NCBI RefSeq assembly: GCF_021462225.1
Contig: NC_061797.1
Span: 37,970,147-38,034,146, forward strand
DNA: 64,000 nucleotides
Source: Girardinichthys multiradiatus
Lineage: Eukaryota > Chordata > Actinopteri > Cyprinodontiformes > Goodeidae
Direction of reading: 5' to 3'
The notes beneath the pieces were generated by a model that was given only the letters and a program-made list of their open reading frames with translations, made no database searches and was not told the DNA's origin. The stretch's first letter is position 1. Each line of letters begins with the position of its first letter. Both the position numbers and the translations under genes were made by a program. Shown in pieces: positions 38,401 through 50,400 of the stretch.

Positions 38401-41400
38401 GCTGATACTGCATTTAGGATTTTACATGTATGTGTGTATGAGTGTGTCTGCGTCTCAGCTGACACTGTTCCAACATGTAGCATAAGTCAAGCCAGTTGCA
38501 GGTGTGGAATAAAAGAAAAAAAGATCCTTGCACTAATAGTCTCAGAATATTAGTGCATATTAGAATAGTGAATATTAGAATATTAATTAAGACTGCAGAT
38601 AGCTAATTCACTATGAAATTAACTGACATATATACAGGGGTTGGACAATGAAACTGAAACACCTGTCATTTTAGTGTGGGAGGTTTCATGGCTAAATTGG
38701 ACCAGCCTGGTAGCCAGTCTTCATTGATTGTACCAGTAAGAGCAGAGTGTGAAGGTTCAATTAGCAGGGTAAGAGCACAGTTTTGCTCACAATATTGAAA
38801 TGCACACAACATTATGGGTGACGTACCAGAGTTCAAAAGAGGACAAATTGTTGGTGCACGTCTTGCTGGCGCATCTGTGACCAAGACAGCAAGTCTTTGT
38901 GATGTATCAAGAGCCACGGTATCCAGGGTAATGTCAGCATACCACCAAGAAGGACGAACCACATCCAACAGGATTAACTGTGGACGCAAGAGGAAGCTGT
39001 CTGAAAGGTATGTTCGGGTGCTAACCCGGATTGTATCCAAAAAACATAAAACCACGGCTGCCCAAATCATGGCAGAATTAAATGTGCACCTCAACTCTCC
39101 TGTTTCCACCAGAACTATCCGTCAGGAGCTCCACAGGGTCAATATACACGGCCGGGCTGCTATAGCCAAACATTTGGTCACTCATGCCAATGCCAAACGT
39201 TGGTTTCAATGGTGGAAGGAGCGCAAATCTTGGGCTGTGGACAATGTGAAACATGAATTGTTCTCTGATGAGTCCACCTTTACTGTTTTCCCCACATCCG
39301 GGAGAGTTACGGTGTGGAGAAGCGCCAAAGAAGCGTACCACCCAGACTGTTGCATGCCCAGAGTGAAGCATGGGGGTGGATCAGTGATGGTTTGGGCTGC
39401 CATATCATGGCATTCCCTTGGACCAATACTTGTGCTAGATGGGCGCGTCACTGCCAAGGACTACCGAACCATTCTTGAGGACCATGTGCATACAATGGTT
39501 CAAACATTGTATCCTGAAGGCGGTGCCATGTATCAGGATGACAATGCACCAATACACACAGCAAGATGGTGGAAGATTGATTGGATGAACATGAAAGTGA
39601 AGTTGAACATCTAACCATGGCCTGCACAGTCACTAGATCTAAATATTATTGAGCCACTTTGGGGTGTTTTGGAGGAGCGAGTCTGGAAACGTTTTCCTCC
39701 ACCAGTATCACGTAGTGACCTGGCCACTATTCTGCAAGAATGGCTTAAAATCCCTCTGACCACTGTGCAGGACTTGTATATGTCATTCCCAGGACAAATT
39801 GACGCTGTATTGGCTGCAAAAAGAGGCCCTACACCATACTAATAAATTATTGTGGTCTAAAACCAGGTGTTTCAGTTTCATTGTCCAACCCCTGTATATT
39901 ATGGCCAAGAGAATATTTGAGTGTATGTTTAGTTAACTTAAAAAAGTAAAAGCCGACATCACTGTTAAGTCCCAAGCAAATCATTTGTGCGGAACTTAAT
40001 AAATTATTCTTCAAGTTTCATTTACAGGCTTACCCTCTTTCACCTATACAGTTTTTAGGAAAACTATTTTTCTTCCTCCATGAAATGTTTTTCACTGCTT
40101 TATTAAAAAGTTTATCTATGAGGATTTTATACAGCACTTTCTTCCTAAAAATCAAGACTAAATAAATAGATTTGTGTTATCTTTGGATATCAGACCACAT
40201 TTTACTTCAGTAGCTGAACCACAGTGTATGGATTATTCTATAGGAAGACTTATTTGTTGAGAAGTGTTGTTTTTTTACAGTATTTTGACTGCACTTTTAG
40301 TCTTGGAAATGGTATCAAACTGCAAAAACTGCAGATTTTACAATTGTAATGTGATGGGAGTGCTCACCGATTGTTTATTTCCTCAACTCTTACAAACTTA
40401 TTTTCCTAGACTTCGGTCACTCACAGACAGTTTTAATATTTTTTAACACAAAAAATGTTATTAGAAGTTCAGTATATTTTATATTAATGGTTAGCAGGGT
40501 TAGAAATAATAATAATTAAAAAAAAACTATTTCACCTGGTAGACTTACTATTTGGTGCATTCACTGATCTGGAAAAATATCAGGTGAAGATTACATGCTC
40601 AAAATGATCAAGCAGAGCGACTTAGCTGTCTTCTGTTCAACCTTCCTGTTATCTGCTAAAACTATCGCTCTGTTAGTCTGAGAGAACCACAGACATGTTT
40701 AAACATGTAGACAATGCAAATTTCTTTCAAATGGCTTCTTAAATGGATGTGCTTTCTCTGACTTCATTTTAAACACCCACTCAAAACGCTTTTCTTTTTA
40801 CCCACAAAGAACTTCTACACTGAACAGTGTTGTTACTATCATGACCTGGTAGTTTACATTCACTGTTTAGAGCTGAAAATCTGCCCTTGGTCTCCAGACC
40901 ATTTCTCAGTCCACCTCTACGCTATGGTTTAATACAATTTAGGATTTAATATTGTGGAAACAAATGGGGTGGAATAGATAAGTCCTGTGATGAATCCTTT
41001 TTTGAGTAAAGCTACTTGAATTTTCCAGTAAAAGAACCAATTTTTTTAGCTTCTTTGTAAATCAACAATATGTTTTACCTTTTAATTGTTTTTTCACTTC
41101 AAGAATTTGTGTGGTTTTTACTTACATAGAATAAACAACAAGCTTAAAGATAATTTCTGAATTGTTACTTAGAGTTCATATTTGTTTGAATCCAGTGAAA
41201 ATAGGATGGCCACCTGCCAGTTCCACATAATTTAATTGCTGAGATTTCACTTCTAAAATTTCCTTCCTCCCTTTCATGCCACATGGAAAAGATTCCCCAA
41301 AACTTCCTCTCTGATTTCCAATTTAATATCAGTAGTGCCTGTTACACTTACTTCCCTCCCTTGAAATTAATTTTTAACATCTTTCTCATTCTACTCTAAA

Positions 41401-44400
41401 AAAATACTCATCTCTCTACCCCAGCTGCACCTCCCCCTGCTCATTTTACAGCAGGAGCTTGCAGAGATCACTTCTGAAGTGAGAGGGTTCTTTTTTGGCT
41501 TTGTCAGAGCCACAGAGGCGAGGAAGAAGCAGACGGGAGCAGGCACCAGACTTGTGAGCATTTTTGTGGCCACATGAGAGGATGCTGTCAGAAGTGGCTC
41601 TCCTGCTGCTTGTCTGCCTCCACATGCATGTGCAGGGGAAGCCGCGTTCGCAGGTAGGATCACCTCTGGTGGGTCCAGGAGGAACCTGAGGGAGAATGGG
41701 GATTCCCATTATTGCTCAGTGTCTGCCTGTAAGAGTTAATGCATTGTTCAGGGTGAGCACGATTTGGACACTGAACGTTTCAGTGTCACATGGATTGCAC
41801 CAAGATAAATCCTCTTTTATCAGGACATCTAAATCCAGTAAGCCTCCTTCCCAGCTGGGCTAATAGTGTTATAAACAGCACTGAACAGAGTCTATTGCAG
41901 CCCTGTGATCCTGTGGTCCAGCTATTGAGTGGAAGCATTTACAGTATTGCCGTTTTCATTCTGGCTCTCCTTACTCTCTGAGCTGTTTGTTTTTCCACAG
42001 CACATTCGCTGGCTGCTTGTGGGATTATATTTCTCTCCAACTGGAAGAGGTAGTGGGTCCTAGAGCTCTACAGATGTACTTGGAACTCTGTCTGGGGTAT
42101 ACTGTGATCCTGACTTAGCTGGTCACCAGCTCAGATGAGCTGTGTATTTCCTGAATAATGAAAGCATTGTGGGGCACTTGAAGCTGTTATGTGAACCTAT
42201 CAAGCACCAAGGTCATTGTGAGGATATCCAACCTCATCTGACATTTACAGTCAATGGGTGGCCAACGTCACCGCCTATTAACAGCGACCGGATCTTTTCC
42301 AGGGGTTTTTATGTGAAAATCCTTAATGTGACACATATTTGTTTTGCAATGCTGCTGTATTTTGGTAATAAAACAAATCTGACACTCAAAACTAAGCAAA
42401 CAATTGACAAAGTTGTTTTTGCTATTTTTGAAACACCAGTAGAATACCAGGGTTAATAGAACAATGCAGCCAATGTTATCAGTCTGTTACCTTCAATCAA
42501 ACCTTACAATCACTGAAGCCTTCAAACAAAAGCAATCTGGCATTTGCTCAGGGCAGTGAGGGCAGTTTGTGGTGTGGAATAAGCTTTGTTTTACTGTGGG
42601 GATGAAAAGTTTTGCCTTTCCTGTAGGTATATCTTGCAAATAGGTACATAGCCAGTGTATGTGCTCAAGATAACATCCATGATACCGTGCAAAAAACTTT
42701 TTTACATTTTTAAAGAGGCACAAAGTAATGATAACTTAACTGGAACCACTGTTACCAGTTGTTTTCTTCGCAGTTCATGTCTTATTTCTTCGCAGTTCAT
42801 GTCTTATGACTTCTCCATAAAATGAACACCAGCCTGTCTGTTTCGTGTAAGTGGGCCGATTGGGTTAACATTTTTTACTTTTGATTTTGAACATAGCTCT
42901 GTTGTGGACAGTGGAAGGTTAGATGATTACTATGTAAACACCACAACCTGGGTTTCTGCTTCGGTTATAGACCACTGTTAGCCTGCAAGTTGGTGTTTCC
43001 ATTAAGCCAGCGCCAGGGGTAAAATCTGAAGGAAAGAAGTAGATTGAATAAATGTGTGAGTTTTGAGTGGTTCCTGAAGCTACAGTCTACATATTGGAGA
43101 TGCAGATCAAGTCTAAAAACTCACCTTATTCTGTTTTAGGGCTTATTTAATAAAAAAATAGAAATATGTTGTAATATTAAAAAGCATCTGACTGAAATAT
43201 AAAAATAATGTAATATTAATTAATAGTAATTAACTAACTGCATACACTTCTGTGATTGCATTTTTGGTGCATTTCTCATGTGAGCTAGTTGGTTTTGAAT
43301 CAATAAGTGTTACACTCAGAATATAATCTGAGAAAGAGGGTTACAAAATGTAAATTTTTTGCACATATATTTTTCATACGATGAATTTTGAAATCCTGGA
43401 TTCTATATGTAGTCTTCAAAAGCAAAACCTCTTTTTTTATTGCTCTACTAAATGCATATTGTGCTATAAAAAGTGTTTTCCTGAAACGATTTTTTTCAGT
43501 TTTTGATATTTTGTCACACTTAAATGTTTCAGATTGTTGGAGTCATCGATTTTGGTCGCACATTTTGACATGCACAGCTTAACAGGCAATTCTTCATATG
43601 TTCCCCTCCTGGACGGATGAGAAGTTACCATTTTTTTTTGTTTTAAAGAAGCTGAGTCCAATTATATGTGCCACTCAAGGTCTAATTATTACCAGCCATG
43701 TAGAACCAAGCTTTCACTTAATTAGAACCTGTCTGTCAGTATGAAGTAGGCTTAAAGATATGAAAAAAAGCAACACATCATGCACAGAGCTAAAGAAATT
43801 CAAGAACCGATGAGAAATAATCATTGGCATCTCTTAGTCTGAGAAGGGTTACAAAGTCATATTCTTTGCACTGACACGGCAAAGGTGGAGCTTTTTGGAA
43901 AGTGTTTGTCCTGTTTTATCTCATATAAAAATAACACAGCACTCCAGAAAAACAAATTCATACCCGTCGTCCAACCTGGTGGTAGTACTATGATGGTCTG
44001 AAGCTGCTTTTCTGGTTCAGGATTTGTATGACTTGCCATTTATGGAACCATGACGTTTCTGCTCTATACCAGAAAATTAAAATGTCTGACCATCTGTTCA
44101 TGGCCTTGAGCCCAAGCACACTTGGGCTATACAAAAGGACAATGATTTGAAGCACACCACCAAGTCCATCTTTAAATCGCTCGAAGATTGTAAAATAAAT
44201 TATGTGGGCTGACCTAGTCAAAGTGTGGTTGAGGTTGACTGAGATACTGAGGGAAAAGAATGTTCATTCTCAAAAACCCAATGGGGCTAAATTAAAAATA
44301 ATTCTGCAAAGAAGAGCGGGGCAAAATTTCTCTACTGCCATGAAAGTTAAGGAGGCAATCACTTATTTCACATAGGGCCAGGATGGTTTGGATAGCTCTT

Positions 44401-47400
44401 TTACCTGAATAAATTATATCAAAATTTGAAAACTGTATTTTGTATTTACTCTGGTATAATTTGTCTGATGTAAAAATCTGTTTGGTCTTTGATCCCAATG
44501 TGCTTTTTAACAGCATTGTATGTTACACATTAAGACCAGTAGCAATGTTTATTAGTGAGTCTGACAGTGAGTCACTCACTCTCTGTATTCCTGTCTTTGC
44601 ACTAGTGTTGCTTTAATAAACACATGCGTTTGAAGTACTGACTTGAAGACAGAGCTGACTACCCTTGCTCATTAAAACAAGTTAAAATTGCCCAGCATCC
44701 CAGCATGTGGGAGGCAGATGCAGATTTTATTTCTTCCTAATCTGATTCCAAGCTTAAAATAAAAGGTTTCAGATGCCTTTTTTTGTTTCCTCGACATGAT
44801 ACATGTTTTTTTCAATTGTTTGAATCATGACTTTTTTGCCTGTGCGGTTTTCAGATATCAGTATTGTCATTTCCAGTTAAATATTCAAATGCTGAAGTCA
44901 CCTCCTCTTGTACATTCCTTGTTGTTGGACGGATGATATCATCTTTTTATTCTCTCCTTGGAAGCCAAGGATGAACTCTATCACATTTCCAGATGAAGTA
45001 AAGTCAAAGCGCACCATCTACTATAATAACTTACTAAATATTTTATAAGCTTCTTATCTAAAGAGCTGTAGAAATCCCCATTATGGATGTCAGATAGTCC
45101 TCAGGTCTTGGATTTCTGTGCATACTCTGTTTTTGCATGCATTTTACACCATGTAAATTGTTCAGATCAATCAAACATTTATTTAAAAACCTTTATTGGA
45201 ATGCTGGCAAGAGACAAAACCCCATCAATATAGATAGTAATGAAATGCAGAACACAGGAAATCATTTTATGGAGGAGTTAGCATTCCCCAACTCACAGTT
45301 AATAAGCTGAATGGGCCTTTGCCAAGACACAGATTATAAGGTTCTGGTGGGAACCCAATATGGATTTATATGGATTAGGACTTGGGAAGTTGAATCACTA
45401 CATTGTTTTCAGACTATGAAAACATAACTTTATGCATATCCTACTTAGATTTAATTTTGTTTTTCATAGAAATTTGCGTCATTGGCATGTAGCAATGAGA
45501 GTTATTTGTGTAAAAACACTCAAGCTGGCAGCTTCTCATTTTTAACCCAAACTGCTATTAGAAAGTGGTGAAATGCAGGCTGAGTCCAGGGAAACATCGA
45601 GTCTCTGTTATGTCTACTTAACACTTGGCAGAAAACACGTCAAACAGAAATGTCATGAAACGGCGTTTCTGTCAAACCTACAAGTATGTAGAACTAGACT
45701 ATTATTTAGTGTTTTGGACTGACTAACTACTCTACTTTATTGCTTTTTTTTTGTCTGTGAGCCACTGACCAAAATCATGAACAGTATATCCTTCAAGGAT
45801 TAAACATGAAATGTTTAATATTTGCACGTATGCCTTTGACAAAGGAGAGAGGAGTCATAGAAGTATAGATCGTGTTAGATCTTACTTTAGTTTGTATAGT
45901 TTGTGTATGTGGGCCAGGACAGCTGCCCACATCTGGATACTGGTGTTGCAGCTGCTGCTATAAGTCTGTATTTCAGCCCTGGACTGGAAGCATCTGTCAA
46001 CTACAGATCATTCTGTTCCAGACCCAAGAAGACTGGATAATAACACTTACATGTACACCACAGTAGGTCTTGCCTTTACTTTGCAAACGGTCTTGTATCT
46101 AATATTTAATATTTAACCTTTGTATGTGCAAGAGCACTTTTAATTGTGCAGGAGCAGCAGTTATCTGTATGTAAATGCATGACCACTTTAGTCTAATCCC
46201 AAAGGCTTGAGTTGGAGCCGTAATGTCTTTTACTAAGGTTTGTACCACATCAAATGGTAAATAGACAGTATTTCTGCACAGTGACTTGCAAATGTATCCT
46301 TACCCTTTAACCTTTACATATTTTGTCAAATTAAACCTCATTTTGTGACATTTTCTATTTACATATTATGTGATAGACCAACACAAAGGAAAGGGACTCA
46401 ACTTTTTTCATTTTTCTTTTAACAAATACAAATCTGAAAACTTGTAAAGTGAGCTAATGCTTTGCTGAACCACCATTTACTGCAGTTACAGTTGCAACTC
46501 TTTGAAGTTTGTTTCTACCAGTTTCGCACCTCAAAATAGATTTTTTTAACAATCTTCTTCTCAAAATAGTCCGATTTGATGTAAAGCATTTATGAACAGC
46601 ATTTTTAAGATTTGCCACAGTTTCTGAATTTAGTTTAGCTCTGGACTTTGACTGGACCATTCTAACACATAGCTCTGGCTGGTAGTTTAGGGTTGCCCTA
46701 GTCTAAAGTCTTCCCCACTGAAGCAAAACACCTCCCAGCATGAAGCTGCCAGCACCATGTGTTACCATGGAGAGTGTGTGTACAGGGGGATCCACATTGT
46801 TAGATATCCTGCACAGTGTTTTGCAGGTTGGCCAAGAGTTTAATTCTGGTCTAATCTGATCAAAGCACCTTCTCTCAAGTGTTTGTTTTGTTCCTTACAC
46901 ATCTTGTGGCAAACTGGAAACAGGATTTCTTAGGGTTTTCTTTCAACAATGGTTTTCTTCTTGCCACTCTTTTATTAAGGCCAAGTTTAAAAAAAAGAAT
47001 CACTACTAGAAGTTGTCCTGTCAACAGATTCTCCCACTCAAGCACTAGATATCTGCCTCTTCAGTTTGGTAGGTGTTGAGGAGTGCCATACTATGGATTT
47101 TATTCAGGGATAGCAGAGTAAGGGCAACTGGAAATGAATGTATGCCGCACTTTTTAGATTATAAAGAATTTGAATAATATCCATAATTTTCCTAACACTT
47201 CACCATTGGGGACAATTTTGTGTTGGTATTGCACTTTCACATATTATAACAGATGACAAGGTGCACCTCATCTATGAACTCTCCTGTTTTCGTATTGAAT
47301 CAGAGCGACACAAATTTCCCAGGAGGAAGAAGACAAAAAGGCTTAATCTAATTGTTCTAACGTAGAAAATACATTGGCGTGCTCAGACAGACTTAGTTTT

Positions 47401-50400
47401 TATTTTTCTCCCATTCAGTAGTTGGGTAGAGGAAGGGTGGACAGCAAAAATAAATTGAGTCACAATTTATTTTACTGTAAAATCACAATCATAATTTTAT
47501 CTTATTATCCTACATAAAAAGACAAATAAGCATTTCTGAACAAAATGTACTCAGTTTGGACAATTTTGCAAAATTGACATTTTTATAATATCTCTAGGGT
47601 TTTCAGAGAATGGTCCGAAAAAGAGAAAATGTCCAGTGAGCGGCAGTTCTGTTGGTGCAAATGCCTTGTTGATGTCAGAGGAGAATGGCCAGACAGGTTC
47701 GAGCTGATAGAAAGGCAACAGTAACTCAAATAATCACTCGTTACAACCAAGGAATGCAGAAGAGCATCTCTGAACACACAACACGTCGAACCTTGAGGCG
47801 GATGGGCTATAGCAGCAGAAGACCACACCGGGTGCCACTTCTGTCAGCTAAGAACAGGAAACTGAGGCTACAATTTGCGCAGGTTCACCAAGCCTGGACA
47901 ATAGAATATTGGCCTCCACAGTCACCAGATCTCAGTCCAATAGAGCACCTTTGGGATGTGGCGGAACAGGAGATTCGCATTATGGATGTGCAGCCGACAA
48001 ATCTGCAGCATCTGTGTGATGCTATCATGTCAATATGGACCAAACTCTCTGAGGAATGTTTCTAGTACCTTGTTGAATCTATGCCACGAACAATGCAACT
48101 CTGAAGGCAAAAGGGGGTACAACCCGGTACTAGTAAGGTGTACTTAATAAAGTGGCCAGTGAGTGTATTTTTGGTTGTATTTCCATACAGCACTGAGCTG
48201 GATGGGCCTACGTCAAGACCTCCTGCCTACCTAATTGTCAGCAGTGGAAGTGCTGCCATGGCTGAACTATGGGCAACTGATGACAAACTTGTATATGAAG
48301 GAGAACAAAACTCCAAGTCCCTGACATTAACTGTGTCCGATTTTAAAAATATTGTTGTGTTTGCTGTGAGGAGAAGAAATCTCCGCTGACGTGTTTGGGT
48401 CCCTGTCTCACAGAGACTTTGCATGTAACAAGTTTAAAAATCATGTGCTTGGATGGAAACCTGCCATCAGGATACTGTAAGTTGAAGGTTTCTGGGTTCA
48501 CATCTTGACTGGCAGACAACTTCACTATCCTGACACACATCCACATCCAGATAAAGGCTGGCTTTAGCGACACTATAAAAACCCAGTTTTACTTCCACTA
48601 AAAACAGAAAGATTTTTAATACCACATGACAAAGCCACCCATGGAGAAAGGGTGAAAAAAAAAAATATGATGTTCTCCCTAATTGAAGAAGCAAGACCAC
48701 GACTCAAAAGCTGGCCCTGTAGTCACAGTAAAAAATACTATTTAAGCTTTATTTATAGGAGCACCATTTCACCTGAACTATACCAGTTTATGTGTTCTGA
48801 CAACAATATCACCTTGTTTTAATGGGTTCATTATTAAGGCAAGGTTTGGCAGAGGCAATCTAGAGGGAAGGGCTGGCAATTTGAAAGATTATTCAGGGAC
48901 AGACTGGAGTCGAAATTCTTCTTGCATGTATCCTCCTGTAAAACAAATGAGGAGAAACTTTCTGATACATTCTGTGGAGTTGATGTAAAGTCTCATGACT
49001 CTAGCAAGCCCAGAGGAATGAATATCCTGTGTCTGTTTATCCTTAGTTGCAAGGCATTACATTGATCCTACAGATTTTATGTAGAAATCCCAGCTTCCTG
49101 TCTCTACTCCTGCTCTCGTTGACCTACCATCATGCCTGCATTTGTGCTAGAAGAAAAGCTTTTTCAGCCAATATCAGTATAATAAGGACTCAAAGACAAC
49201 TTTTTGTTTTTTCTTCTTTTGCTGGCTTCCCACTAAATGGCCTTCAAATCTACTTCAAATCTGGTGGATGAACAGGATCCCACAACATGTTCAAAATATT
49301 TCTCAGAGATTTTGGTCCAGATTGACATTCAGATTTCTCAACTTCACATCAATGAAACAAATCTATATTTTACCACATCCCCAAACCAGCTCTATTGGGT
49401 TTATATCTGGTGTCTGTGTTTGGTACTAAAGTACACTGAACTCATCTTCATGTTTAAGAAACCAGTTTGAGACGATTTGTGAAAGGGTGTGTTATCCTGC
49501 TGAAAGTAGCCATCGCAAGATTGGTACACTGTTGTCACAAAGGGATGGACAGCGTTCAGTAGGAGCATGTTGTTGTGCAATGTTATTTTCAGATTGCCGC
49601 CTCATTTTCTTGGGTACAGGAAGGGTAGCCAGTATGGTCTTCTGCTGCTGTAACCCAGCTGCTTCAAGGTATGGTGTGTTGTGCATTGAGAAATGGTATC
49701 ATCAAACTTTAGTTGTTACAAGTGGTAATTTGAGCTACAAAATTTCACTCACTGGACTTTCTATTCTCCAAACCATTCTGCATGAAGGGAGGTATTTGTG
49801 TGTAGAAATCCCAGGAGATCAGCAGTTTCTGAAATTGTCAGACCGACCCAAGTGGCTCCACCACCATGCCACATTTAAATTCACATAAATCTGCTTTCTT
49901 CCTCACCTTGATGTTAAGTTTGAACTTCTTCAAAAATCTAAAAAAGTGGCTGGTGAGTTTAGGCCTGGACTTTGACTGGGCCATTCCATTTCATGAATAT
50001 GTTTTAATCTAAACCAATCTATTTTAGCTCAGGCTGAAAAGAAAAGAAACTGGGGCAGAGGTTCCCTAGACTTACAGCTTGTGTCAGTTTTGTTCAGTGA
50101 TTGCTCGGTATTTAGTCACTATGCATTTTTTCTTTGTAAAGGTCAATGAAATGTTGTACATTATCTCTGTAAAAACAAATTTGGTCATTATTATCATGTC
50201 CAGATTCCATGTCTCTGCGGAGGACAAGCTTTCCTAGAACATGATGCTGCCACTACCGTTCTTCGCTGTGGGGTTGATGTATTTTGATGTCCAATGTTCA
50301 GTTTGATGTCCAAAGTTCAGTTTGGCTTCCTTATCACTAGATAAGGGAGCAAAACAAATTTCTGTTGTCCTCCACAAAAACACCAAAGAGTACTTCTTAT

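Noticed and set aside
42142..42456. 104-codon open frame in the large intron
   Set aside because: No recognisable domain, no signal peptide and no consistent acceptor-donor pair.
45872..46066. Cys-rich 64-codon open frame, considered as a TSP1-like cassette exon
   Set aside because: It lacks the Trp and CSxTCG patterns, and splice sites and phase do not fit neighbouring exons.
47685..48065. 126-codon open frame that could be called a host gene
   Set aside because: It is the two ends of a Tc1 transposase fused by an internal deletion; the terminal sequence at 48150-48172 confirms a transposon.
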